Origin: Candidatus Gastranaerophilales bacterium
GTDB taxonomy: Bacteria > Cyanobacteriota > Vampirovibrionia > Gastranaerophilales > Gastranaerophilaceae
Reading direction: 5' to 3'
NCBI GenBank assembly: GCA_944325945.1
Contig: CALVBW010000015.1
Coordinates: 1-57,478, forward strand
Length of the DNA: 57,478 nucleotides
Of this stretch, positions 24,004 through 32,242 are shown piece after piece (the first letter of the stretch is position 1; every line of letters begins with the position of its first letter). A program made the translations under genes and the position numbers. The notes beneath the pieces are model-generated. The model was not told the origin of the DNA. It saw only the letters and a program-made list of their open reading frames with translations, and searched no databases.

Positions 24004-25434
24004 CTATTTATTAATTAATTCATCCAATTTATCAAGCATGCATTTTTGGATGTGTTCGCATTCATCTTTTGTTTTAGCCTCAAAACGGAGGGTGAAAACG
24101 GGTTCCGTGTTGCTCTGGCGGATAAGCGCAAAACCGCCGTCAAAAACTATTCGCATGCCGTCTAAAGTCACAATATCCTTGATTTCAGTGCCGAACATAT
24201 CTTTATGCGTATTTACATATTCTTTTAATTTTTCCAGAACAGGCTTTTTAAGTTCATTTGCACAGGGGAAACGAACTTCGTTTGAGGTATAAACCGCGTC
24301 AAAAGGTTTCAAAAGTTCCTGAATTTTGAAATTCGGGTTGTTTTTTTTGTTTTTGGCAATAATTTCAATAATTCTGCAGCCTGCGTAAATTGCGTCGTCA
24401 AAACCGTAGTATCTGTCTTTAAAAAACGTATGGCCGCTCATTTCGCCCGCAAGAATTGCGCCGGTTTCTTTCATTTTTTCTTTAATATAACCGTGTCCGG
24501 TTTTGCACATAACCGCTTTTGCACCTGTTTGGTTAATTGTGTCATAAAGCACCTGAGAACACTTAACCTCTGACACAACAGTCGGTTTTTCCCCGCAGGA
24601 AGAAATCAAATCCATTGCATAGATTAAAAGCAGTTTGTCACCGGTGAGGGGGTGCCCTTCGGTATCAATAACGCCGATTCTGTCAGAGTCGCCGTCGTAT
24701 GCAATCCCGACATCTGCATTATTTTGAACAACCGCGTTTTCAATATCTTTAAGTGTTTTTAAATCGCTCGGGTTCGGGTGGTGGTTTGGAAAACGTCCGT
24801 CGGGTTCAGAGAACAATTCAACAACCTCACAGCCGAGTTCACGGTACAATTTCGGCCCGACAATCCCGCCGGTTGCATTTGCACTGTCGACAACAACCTT
24901 AATACCTTTGCCTGTTGTCCCGAAGCGCTTTTTCATATCTTCTATATAATCCGGAATTATGTCATACGTTCTTATAAGTTCGGCATTTGCCGGCATTTGC
25001 TTATCTGTCCAATTTGCGAATGTCAGGTCGCTGACTTCTTTAATCTGTTTTTCGTTAAGGGTTTGGTGCTCATAAGTCATTTTAAGCCCGTTATATTCAG
25101 ACGGGTTGTGACTTGCAGTAATAATCATAGCAGATATAACTTCAGGCATTGTGACTTCCGAATAGTATCCGATAGGTGTCGGCGCAAGTCCTAAATCAAT
25201 AACTTTGGCACCCGTTGAGGTAATCCCGGCAATCAAAGCACCGGCAAGCGACGGCGAATGCAGCCTTGCGTCGCGGCAGACAGTTAATGTCATATCAGAC
25301 GCCTTTTTTCCGGATTTTTCTTTTAACCATTCAATAAATCCTATTCCGATATTGTAGTATAATTCTTCCGTAATATCTTTTTCGTAAATCCCTCTTATAT
25401 CGTTTTTGCCGAAAGCCTGTTCATATTTTTGCAT
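24004..25434 (-). CDS. Phosphomannomutase / phosphoglucomutase
   Basis: 476 aa alpha-D-phosphohexomutase, interconverting hexose 1- and 6-phosphates for glycan and nucleotide-sugar synthesis. Four family motifs are present: the phosphoserine loop TASHNPSEYNG, the metal site DGDSDRIGV, the sugar-specificity loop GEMSGHTFF (GEMSGH fits the dual PMM/PGM type) and the C-terminal phosphate loop RQSNTEPVFTLRFEA. Length is typical. ATG 25434 is divergent from the ABC permease gene, with a short shared control region. Confidence 0.93.
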   Translation of the reverse strand: MQKYEQAFGKNDIRGIYEKDITEELYYNIGIGFIEWLKEKSGKKASDMTLTVCRDARLHSPSLAGALIAGITSTGAKVIDLGLAPTPIGYYSEVTMPEVISAMIITASHNPSEYNGLKMTYEHQTLNEKQIKEVSDLTFANWTDKQMPANAELIRTYDIIPDYIEDMKKRFGTTGKGIKVVVDSANATGGIVGPKLYRELGCEVVELFSEPDGRFPNHHPNPSDLKTLKDIENAVVQNNADVGIAYDGDSDRIGVIDTEGHPLTGDKLLLIYAMDLISSCGEKPTVVSEVKCSQVLYDTINQTGAKAVMCKTGHGYIKEKMKETGAILAGEMSGHTFFKDRYYGFDDAIYAGCRIIEIIAKNKKNNPNFKIQELLKPFDAVYTSNEVRFPCANELKKPVLEKLKEYVNTHKDMFGTEIKDIVTLDGMRIVFDGGFALIRQSNTEPVFTLRFEAKTKDECEHIQKCMLDKLDELINK

Positions 25435-25458
25435 AAGTCCTCTCCCTCATTGTATAAT
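25429..25458 (+). promoter_or_regulatory. Promoter of the ABC permease gene, probably leaderless
   Basis: TTGCAT (25429-25434), an 18-base spacer and TATAAT (25453-25458). The start codon at 25465 falls where transcription should begin, and no Shine-Dalgarno sequence exists. Confidence 0.6.
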
Positions 25459-25464
25459 TATATC

Positions 25465-26343
25465 ATGAAGTTGTGTCATGCAATATTTAATAAAGAAAAT
25501 TATGCTGCGTGGCTTTTTATTTTGCCGGCACTTGCAGGAACTTTTGTGTTTATTATAATTCCTGTGATTTGTTCTTTCGGATTGAGTTTTTGTAATTGGG
25601 ATTTGATTAACCCGATTGAATTTGCCGGATTTGATAATTACAGGGAAATTTTCACGGAACCATTATTTTATAAAATATTTTTGAACACTGTTGTTTTTGC
25701 GGTATCGACTTCTGTTTTCGGGGTAATTATTCCTTTAATTCTCGCTGTAATCTTAAACAATAAAATCAGAGGGTCGGAATTTTATAAAACAGCATATTTT
25801 TTGCCGTTTATAACGCCGATGATTGTAATAGGCGTTGTGTGGCAGTGGATTTTTGACCCGAATATAGGAATTTTGAATAATTTGTTACAAATCCACATAA
25901 ACTGGCTTTATGATACGAGATTTGCCATGCCGGCTTTGATTATTGTATCTGTGTGGAAGCTTATCGGATACAATATGATTATATTTTTGTCGTCGTTAAG
26001 TACGATTAATCAAAGCTTGTTTGAAGCGGCAAAAATAGACGGAGCATCGCCTGTTCAGACATTTAAAAATGTCACGGTGCCGTTGATGTCGCCAACGATA
26101 TTTTTTGTTGTAATAATTACGGCAATAAGCTCATTCCAGATATTTGATTTAATTTATCTTATGACGCAGGGCGGACCTTTGGACAGCACAAACGTACTTG
26201 TTTATGCGATTTATCAAAATGCGTTTGAATATTTTAACGTAGGCAAAGCATCTGCCATTGCCTACGTTCTATTTGTTGTAATCCTTGTTTTGACGCTTAT
26301 TCAGTGGAATTTACGCAAAAAACTCGTTTATATTGAGGAATAA
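25465..26343 (+). CDS. Sugar ABC transporter permease (MalF/UgpA type)
   Basis: 292 aa with six predicted membrane helices. It is the inner-membrane permease of a carbohydrate-uptake-1 family ABC importer. The EAA loop that contacts the ATPase is clear (EAAKIDGASPVQTFKNVTVPLMSP). Other marks are LFILPALAGTFVFIIIPV at the N-terminus and TQGGPLDSTNVLVY. ATG 25465 is preferred; the longer frame from 25429 adds 12 residues that overlap the divergent gene. No second permease, binding protein or ATPase is next to it, so partners must be encoded elsewhere. Confidence 0.9.
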   Translation: MKLCHAIFNKENYAAWLFILPALAGTFVFIIIPVICSFGLSFCNWDLINPIEFAGFDNYREIFTEPLFYKIFLNTVVFAVSTSVFGVIIPLILAVILNNKIRGSEFYKTAYFLPFITPMIVIGVVWQWIFDPNIGILNNLLQIHINWLYDTRFAMPALIIVSVWKLIGYNMIIFLSSLSTINQSLFEAAKIDGASPVQTFKNVTVPLMSPTIFFVVIITAISSFQIFDLIYLMTQGGPLDSTNVLVYAIYQNAFEYFNVGKASAIAYVLFVVILVLTLIQWNLRKKLVYIEE

Positions 26344-26345
26344 AG

Positions 26346-27620
26346 CTATTTGCAGTCGTTAAAATATTCTTTAAACACTTTGACACTGCAATATTTGCCG
26401 CACATTGTGCAGGGTTCGCCGTTATTAATATCCTCAAGAGTGCATTTGTCGATAGCTGCTGCGCGTTGAGCGTTCCAGTCAAGGTTTTTACGTGCAATTG
26501 CCATGTCCAAATCCATCTTGTAAGCCTGCTTATTTCCTCGTGCCAAATCTGCTGCGTGTGCTGCAATTTTGCTTGCTATAATTCCTTCTCTGACCTGTTT
26601 TGCATCAGGAAGCCCGATGTGTTCGGCAGGTGTTACGTAGCATAAAAAATCCGCGCCGTGATATGCGGCAAGGGTTCCGCCGATGGCTGATGTAATATGA
26701 TCATACCCCGGTGCAATATCCGTAACCAGCGGTCCTAATACGTACAAAGGCGCATAATCCGTTAAAACTTTTGCAGTTTCTATCATTGCCGGAATTTTAT
26801 TCAAAGGAACATGCCCGGGACCTTCAACCATTGCCTGAACGCCGAAATCTCTTGCGCGTTTTACAAGCTCACCGAGCACAATTGTTTCGGCAACCTGACC
26901 GCGGTCACCCGCATCCGCAATACATCCGGGTCTTAAACCGTCTCCTAGTGAAAGCGTACAGTCATATTCACGGGCTATTTCAAGTAATTCGTCATAGTAT
27001 TCGTAAAGCGGATTTTCTTTGCCTGTTGCCTTAATCCATGCCGCAAGCATTGCACCGCCTCTGGACACTATATCCATTATTCTGCCCTGTTTTTCCATTT
27101 GTTCAACTACAAATTTTGTAACTCCGCAGTGTACTGTTATAAAATCTATTCCGTCCTCGCATTGCTTTCTTATATCAGAAAATAATTTGTCTTTTGAAAG
27201 CTTTGAAATATCTTTGAATTCGTCAATGGCTTCTTTGCCGGCCTGATACATAGGAACCGTTCCGATAGGAAGTTTTGTTGCGGCAATAATTTGTTTTCTT
27301 GTGCCGTCAATGTCCGAACCCGTTGACAAATCCATTAAAACATCCGCGCCTGTTGCCTCAATTATTCTGACTTTTTCAAGCTCCTGTTCAACATTTGAAC
27401 GCTCCATTGAAGTTCCGATATTGGCGTTAATTTTGACTGTCATCCCCTCGCCCACGGCTGTCGGAATTACGTTTTCGCGACGGTTGTTTTTCAATATTAC
27501 AACACGTCCTTGAGCAACTTTTTCACGCACAAATTCAGGGGTTACACCTTCTTTTAACGCGATATATTTCATTTCTTCGGTAATATTACCTTTTTTTGCT
27601 TCAATAATTTGTGTAGTCAT
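26346..27620 (-). CDS. thiC: Phosphomethylpyrimidine synthase ThiC
   Basis: 424 aa radical SAM enzyme that converts aminoimidazole ribotide to HMP-P in thiamine synthesis. Visible: KINANIGTS, DLSTGSDID, GTVPMYQA, SLGDGLRPG, VEGPGHVPL and the C-terminal cluster motif CTMCGKYC (CxxCxxxxC-type). Length matches the shorter bacterial/archaeal form without the N-terminal domain. The 126-base upstream gap is too short and lacks the conserved TPP riboswitch sequences. The convergent permease gene ends 2 bases away. Confidence 0.96.
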   Translation of the reverse strand: MTTQIIEAKKGNITEEMKYIALKEGVTPEFVREKVAQGRVVILKNNRRENVIPTAVGEGMTVKINANIGTSMERSNVEQELEKVRIIEATGADVLMDLSTGSDIDGTRKQIIAATKLPIGTVPMYQAGKEAIDEFKDISKLSKDKLFSDIRKQCEDGIDFITVHCGVTKFVVEQMEKQGRIMDIVSRGGAMLAAWIKATGKENPLYEYYDELLEIAREYDCTLSLGDGLRPGCIADAGDRGQVAETIVLGELVKRARDFGVQAMVEGPGHVPLNKIPAMIETAKVLTDYAPLYVLGPLVTDIAPGYDHITSAIGGTLAAYHGADFLCYVTPAEHIGLPDAKQVREGIIASKIAAHAADLARGNKQAYKMDLDMAIARKNLDWNAQRAAAIDKCTLEDINNGEPCTMCGKYCSVKVFKEYFNDCK

Positions 27621-27712
27621 AATTTCCCTCTCCTGTTGTTTTTTAATTATAACATCAATAAAATTAAGATTTGTAACAAAAATTACAACACTTGAAATCG
27701 CATTTTTTACAG

Positions 27713-27730
27713 AAACTTTATATAAATAAG
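27713..27730 (+). promoter_or_regulatory. Shared ACTTTATATA-type element (copy 3)
   Basis: AAACTTTATATAAATAAG ends 16 bases before ATG 27747 and precedes AGAGGAG. It varies from the consensus at two central positions. Confidence 0.55.
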
Positions 27731-27746
27731 AGAGGAGCGATTTGAT

Positions 27747-28013
27747 ATGTTAGCTATCACACAGGGTTTAACAAGAGCATCATTGAACTCAATGGATCAA
27801 TTGACGTTTGATGAATATGACAAAGACGGCGACGGTGTTATAAGTTATTCAGAATACAATAATTTTGTCGCTGTATCAGGTATTAACAAGGTTGGAAATA
27901 ATAAAAAGGCTGAAAATAAAGGATTTGATGTGGAGCAATTTGATCCGCAGGGCAGTATTAATTTTGAAAGTAACGGAGGTTTTAACGCCAAAAAATTAAA
28001 CATTCTTGCATAA
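27747..28013 (+). CDS. Small EF-hand protein
   Basis: 88 aa. One canonical calcium-binding EF-hand loop, DKDGDGVISYSE (Asp at 1, 3, 5; Gly 6; Ile 8; Glu 12), lies at about residues 30-41, flanked by helices. The C-terminal half is Asn/Gly-rich with no second full hand. No signal peptide was seen. Shine-Dalgarno AGAGGAG is strong. It belongs to the five-gene set with the ACTTTATATA element, so it is probably coexpressed with the orphan surface-like proteins. Calcium sensing or structural Ca binding is inferred. Confidence 0.8.
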   Translation: MLAITQGLTRASLNSMDQLTFDEYDKDGDGVISYSEYNNFVAVSGINKVGNNKKAENKGFDVEQFDPQGSINFESNGGFNAKKLNILA

Positions 28014-28057
28014 TTTTTTAAATTATGTAAAAAATTGAATATTTTATTAAAGTTTTT

Positions 28058-28110
28058 AAATACACATTCCGTAAGTATTCATGTAAGAAGATAATACGGG
28101 GTGTGTATTT
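28058..28110 (+). promoter_or_regulatory. Long hairpin upstream of a 46-aa ORF
   Basis: Arms AAATACACATTCCGTA (28058-28073) and TACGGGGTGTGTATTT (28095-28110) pair over 16 positions with two mismatches (one G-T). The right arm ends 2 bases before ATG 28113, so it would mask the start. It may be the terminator of the EF-hand gene, though the T-run is short, or a translational switch. Confidence 0.5.
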
Positions 28111-28112
28111 TT

Positions 28113-28253
28113 ATGAATGAAGAATTTAAAAAAGAAGATGTAATTCAGGAATTAAAAACATTAATTGATGCGGCAGAGGAGTATCAATCAGAAATTGACG
28201 CATACTGCGAATTTATGAAGGGCATGTTTTTAAATACATCAGGTATAAATTAG
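28113..28253 (+). CDS. Small acidic helical protein (46 aa)
   Basis: It begins MNEEFKKEDVIQELKTLIDA and ends LNTSGIN. It is almost entirely one predicted helix, acidic, with one Cys. It is not recognised. Codon use is like its neighbours and the frame is clean, but there is no clear Shine-Dalgarno sequence and the start sits at the foot of a long hairpin. It could be a regulatory small protein; a chance ORF is possible. Confidence 0.45.
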   Translation: MNEEFKKEDVIQELKTLIDAAEEYQSEIDAYCEFMKGMFLNTSGIN

Positions 28254-28299
28254 CCCGCTGTGGAATGTTTATGTGTTATTTTTTTCATAAATTGTGCTT

Positions 28300-29661
28300 A
28301 TGAAAATAGTAATACTCGGCGGGGTTGCCGCAGGTGCCAAAGCTGCAGCAAAAGCTCGCAGACTTTTGCCTGACGCGGAAATAGATTTATATACTGATGA
28401 TACGCATGTTTCATATTCGGCGTGCGGTCTGCCGTATTATATTCAGGGTAATTTTACAGATTACAAAACACTTTTCGTGCGTTCTCCCGAAGAATTTGAG
28501 GCTCAGGGGATACATATTCATTTAAGGTCGCGTGCAATAAAAATTTTGACCGGCACAAATCAGGTTTTGATTCAGGATTTGGCTGAAAACAGAGCATATC
28601 TGGCAGAATATGATAATCTTGTAATTGCGACCGGTGCACGACCTGTTATGCCGCCGGTTGATAACATTAATTTGAAAAATGTATTCACTTTGCGCCGTAT
28701 AGAAGACGGTATTGCAATAAGAGAAAAAGCTTTAAATTCGAGGCACGTGACGATTATCGGCAGCGGATATATAGGAATTGAACTTTTAGAGGCTTTCGTA
28801 GAATTAGGGCTGAAAGTCACTATTGTTGAATTTGCTCCGTATATTTTGCCTGTTTTTGATAATGACATATCAAAACTTATTCAGCAGCAGTTGACAAGTA
28901 TTTCAGACAATAGATTTGAAATTTTGACGTCTGAGCTGGTGACAGAACTTTATTCAAATGATTCGGACGAGGTTACGGGCTTTAAAACAGGCTCAGGTAA
29001 GGAATTTAACACTGATATGGTTGTTATATGCACGGGTGTAAAACCAAATATAGAACTTGCAGTAGAAGCAGGTATTGCAATCGGCGAAACAGGCGCAATA
29101 AAGGTTAATAAGCACATGCGGACAAATATCCAAAATATCTATGCCTGCGGAGATTGTGCTGAAAAAACACTTTTAATTGACGGTTCAAAAGTCTGGATTC
29201 CGCTCGGCTCTACCGCCAATAAAGAAGGTCGTGCTGCCGCAATTAATCTTGCAGGCGGCGACGAGGATTTTGAAGGCGTTCTCGGATCTGCCGTTGTAAG
29301 ATGCCTTTCTTTTACAATGTCAATGACGGGATATACAGAAAAGAAAGCCTTACAAACGGGATTTCAGCCTGTGTCAACTGTCGTAACAAAGTATGACAGG
29401 GTCGGTTATATGCCTGATGTGAATAATATTACACTAAAACTCATTGCCGATAAAACGACTGGACTTTTGTTAGGCGGTCAGGCTATAGGTGCGGGTGACG
29501 CTGACAAAAGGATAAACGCGCTGACAGGTGCGCTAATCGGCAGACTGACAGTTGAAGAATTTACAAAAAATGATTTGACTTATGCCCCGCCATTTTCACC
29601 TACTATTGACCCGCTTTTAAATGCAGCACAACTTTTGCTTCAAAAGATTAAGAAAGATTAG
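28300..29661 (+). CDS. CoA-disulfide reductase / NADH oxidase-like flavoprotein
   Basis: 453 aa pyridine nucleotide-disulfide oxidoreductase. FAD-binding GGVAAGAKAAAKARR is at the start. The single redox Cys lies in VSYSACGLPYY (SxxxCG, as in CoA-disulfide reductase and NADH oxidase). NAD-binding IIGSGYIGIELLEA and the second FAD motif NIYACGDCAEK follow. It likely reduces CoA-type disulfides, persulfides or oxygen, giving oxidative-stress defence in an anaerobe. ATG 28300 is chosen over GTG 28294. The 3' end overlaps the convergent flavoprotein gene by 14 bases. Confidence 0.9.
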   Translation: MKIVILGGVAAGAKAAAKARRLLPDAEIDLYTDDTHVSYSACGLPYYIQGNFTDYKTLFVRSPEEFEAQGIHIHLRSRAIKILTGTNQVLIQDLAENRAYLAEYDNLVIATGARPVMPPVDNINLKNVFTLRRIEDGIAIREKALNSRHVTIIGSGYIGIELLEAFVELGLKVTIVEFAPYILPVFDNDISKLIQQQLTSISDNRFEILTSELVTELYSNDSDEVTGFKTGSGKEFNTDMVVICTGVKPNIELAVEAGIAIGETGAIKVNKHMRTNIQNIYACGDCAEKTLLIDGSKVWIPLGSTANKEGRAAAINLAGGDEDFEGVLGSAVVRCLSFTMSMTGYTEKKALQTGFQPVSTVVTKYDRVGYMPDVNNITLKLIADKTTGLLLGGQAIGAGDADKRINALTGALIGRLTVEEFTKNDLTYAPPFSPTIDPLLNAAQLLLQKIKKD

Positions 29662-30943
29662 ACTTAATATATTTTGCAACCGCTTCACCCATTGAAAAAC
29701 AGCTTGCCTGCACCCTTAACGCTCCCTGTGCCATATAATCCGCCGATAAACACCTGCCAGCCACAAATAAATTATCAATGTCAGCAGACATCAAACTCTC
29801 TATCGGGAGCTGATAATCCTTCACCATATCCAGCGTTGAGCTGTCTTTTTTCTCCGAATGTACGTCAACAGGATAATTTGATATAACAACCGGATTATCA
29901 AAGGTTTTGCCTGATTTTAGATCGTCAATTGTATAAACATATTTCCCCTTAATACGCCTTGAAACCCTTATCCCGAGCATATCCGCAATGTTTGATATAT
30001 ATGCGTTTTCAAACCCCGGGAAATATATTCTGCAAAATTCCGCCAGTCTGAATATGTTCTTTCTCGCCAGCTGCAAGGCTTTTGACATATTCGCAACGTC
30101 CAGAGTCTTTGTGTAATCTATAATTCGCGGGCAATTAAACGCAATTGTAGAGCGCATTCCGGCTACCGTAAATATCTGAAAATAGTTCCTGTCATGGTCT
30201 TTCAGTATACCTTTTTCTACAGCGTCGGCAAACAGCGGCTTCAGCGCCCATCTTTTATCCTTATCCCATGTATATGCGGTAGAAAGGTGTATAAAACCGT
30301 TTATGTCCTCTACAGTCGTAACGTTTCTGTCTGTATCATACTCCTTTAACCACTCTGCAAAAAGCGGAACGTCCACTCCGCCCATCATAAACCGCAAACT
30401 TACAGGCTGATTTTCATTTTCTCCGTCTAAAAATTCGCAGCCGCAAAGTTTTCCGATTTCACAATTTCCTGTTGCATCAATTATATACTTCGCGTCGATA
30501 GATACCGATAATGTTTTATTGTCATGTTCTATCGTGTCGTTATATACCGATAACATTTCTTTTGAAATGACTATAGACTTAATCTTATGTCCTTCAAGCT
30601 TTATATCACGTATATGGGTATCAAAATACACTTCCACACCGGCTTTTGCCATTAGAGTATCAAGAGCAATTTTTGTGAGTTCCGGATTAAACCATCCGGG
30701 GTTGTTTTGATAAGTAGCCTGCCCGCCGATTGAGTGCAATTCGGCAATTAAATCATTGTAAAAATCAGTATTAATTTGATGTTCGCCTGATTTCATTGCC
30801 GGAACAACAAGCGCGGACGTGATTGTACCGCCAAGATGTATGTTTTTTTCGATTAATAAGGTTTTTAAACCGAGTCTGCCTGCCGTATAAGCCGCTGCAC
30901 AGCCGGCAGTCCCGCCGCCGACAACAATTACGTCGTATTTCAT
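29648..30943 (-). CDS. FAD-dependent oxidoreductase (FAD_oxidored type)
   Basis: 431 aa. The Rossmann FAD motif is VVGGGTAGCAAAYTAGRLG, followed by LIEKNIHLGGTITSALV, DATGNCEIGKLCG and the C-terminal FVAGRCLSADYMAQGALR. This fits the FAD-dependent oxidoreductase group related to GidA and thiazole enzymes; the substrate is unknown. It starts inside the stop of the MnmD-like gene (4-base ATGA overlap), so the two are translationally coupled. In many bacteria an FAD oxidase is fused to this methyltransferase (MnmC), but this protein belongs to a different flavoprotein family from the MnmC oxidase. Confidence 0.85.
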   Translation of the reverse strand: MKYDVIVVGGGTAGCAAAYTAGRLGLKTLLIEKNIHLGGTITSALVVPAMKSGEHQINTDFYNDLIAELHSIGGQATYQNNPGWFNPELTKIALDTLMAKAGVEVYFDTHIRDIKLEGHKIKSIVISKEMLSVYNDTIEHDNKTLSVSIDAKYIIDATGNCEIGKLCGCEFLDGENENQPVSLRFMMGGVDVPLFAEWLKEYDTDRNVTTVEDINGFIHLSTAYTWDKDKRWALKPLFADAVEKGILKDHDRNYFQIFTVAGMRSTIAFNCPRIIDYTKTLDVANMSKALQLARKNIFRLAEFCRIYFPGFENAYISNIADMLGIRVSRRIKGKYVYTIDDLKSGKTFDNPVVISNYPVDVHSEKKDSSTLDMVKDYQLPIESLMSADIDNLFVAGRCLSADYMAQGALRVQASCFSMGEAVAKYIKSNLS

Positions 30944-32142
30944 TTTACACCTCTGAATGTTTTTATGAACTTGGAACTGGACATAAGGCTGCTATTTGCG
31001 ACTTCTTTTTCATGAGCCGCGATTATAGCCCCGTTATCAAGCGATAATTTTTCATCCCTGTAAACAATACCTGCTTTTGTTTTTATAAGCCCTAAATCGT
31101 ATTCTGAAAGTCCGTTTTTTATAAGATCCAATTTTTTTGCTGCAATTGTGCCGGTAAACTTGCCCTGCTCTTTGTTGAATATTTTACCTGTCCAAAATCC
31201 TGCCTGAATAAATGCGTTTCTCACAGCGGCTGAATTTGAATATGTTAAAATCATTCCTTCATCATCAAGATGCTTGTGAAGCTCCTTAAAAAAATCAACA
31301 GTCCAAAGGCAAGGACACTTTGCCGGCGTAAATGCGTCCAAAAATATGTAATTATACAAATTTTTATCGCTTAAAATAAATTCTCTTGCATCACCTATTT
31401 TTGCGTCGAAATTAAAATCGTTTATTTTCAGGTATTTTACAGCCTTTTTATAGCTTGTTGATAGATACCTATAATATATATTATGTAAGAAGGCGCTTAA
31501 ACGTCGCCACGGGGTAAATACATACCCCTTGTTTTTATAAAACGCGTATAAACGGCAAATATACGGGTCTAAATATTTGCGGTATCTTTTGGAGGTGATT
31601 ATTGAATTAAATTCGTCATCTTCAAAAATTTCCGGATGATTTTTTATGATTTTTTTCAAAAATATTATATTTATAAATTTATTTATTTTATACTTTGATT
31701 TTGTGTGCGCTGAAAGTAATTTAGAAATTTTTTCATGCTCAAAATTTATTTTGTTATGAAATAAATTTTTATTTTCACTCCTTATGAACGGTGATAAAAA
31801 TATTAAATTTTTATCTGTGTCTACAGATTGTATAAAAATTTTGCAAAATTTGTTATCGGTACCTATCGTGTCGATAGTGGTATTTAAGTCAGACAATTTT
31901 TTGTCAAAATTTTCGAAAAAATAATTTAAAAAAGTTTTTGAATTATAACCGATTCCGAAACAAATATCTAAAATTTTTATTTCATTATGATTTTTTAAAA
32001 ACGCGTCAAGATTAGCAGGCAGAATAAATTTTTCGTAAGCTTCCGAGAGCGCACCATAGGTAGAATGGTAGATATCGTCGTCTTTTGGACTATAAAGACC
32101 TACTGAGCCGTCGTTTGTAAAATATGGGTATAATTCGTACAT
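30940..32142 (-). CDS. MnmD-like tRNA U34 methyltransferase with AT-rich internal insert
   Basis: 400 aa. Ends of the protein match the MnmC methyltransferase domain: GLYSPKDDDIYHSTYGALSEAYEKFI at the N-terminus, the SAM loop LDICFGIGYNSK, the acidic motif AKIGDARE, and the catalytic-region FLDAFTPAKCPCLW then LTYSNSAAVRNAFIQAGF. The family methylates nm5(s2)U34 in tRNA. Between about residues 85 and 215 there is an extra, Lys/Asn/Ile-rich helical region encoded by exceptionally AT-rich DNA. The domain is usually about 240 aa, so this is much longer. It is coupled to the FAD oxidoreductase gene. Confidence 0.8.
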   Translation of the reverse strand: MYELYPYFTNDGSVGLYSPKDDDIYHSTYGALSEAYEKFILPANLDAFLKNHNEIKILDICFGIGYNSKTFLNYFFENFDKKLSDLNTTIDTIGTDNKFCKIFIQSVDTDKNLIFLSPFIRSENKNLFHNKINFEHEKISKLLSAHTKSKYKINKFINIIFLKKIIKNHPEIFEDDEFNSIITSKRYRKYLDPYICRLYAFYKNKGYVFTPWRRLSAFLHNIYYRYLSTSYKKAVKYLKINDFNFDAKIGDAREFILSDKNLYNYIFLDAFTPAKCPCLWTVDFFKELHKHLDDEGMILTYSNSAAVRNAFIQAGFWTGKIFNKEQGKFTGTIAAKKLDLIKNGLSEYDLGLIKTKAGIVYRDEKLSLDNGAIIAAHEKEVANSSLMSSSKFIKTFRGVK

Positions 32143-32242
32143 ACTGCAATTATAGCCTTATTTATAAATAGTTCAAATATGTAAAAAATCTTATTATTAG
32201 CATTTTTTTATCTTTTTGGTATAATATTATTAAGAGGAAATT

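Noticed and set aside
27621-27746. TPP riboswitch upstream of thiC
   Set aside because: The 126-base gap contains none of the conserved TPP-aptamer sequences (CTGAGA, ACCTGATCTGG-like) on the minus strand and is largely used by the divergent EF-hand promoter.
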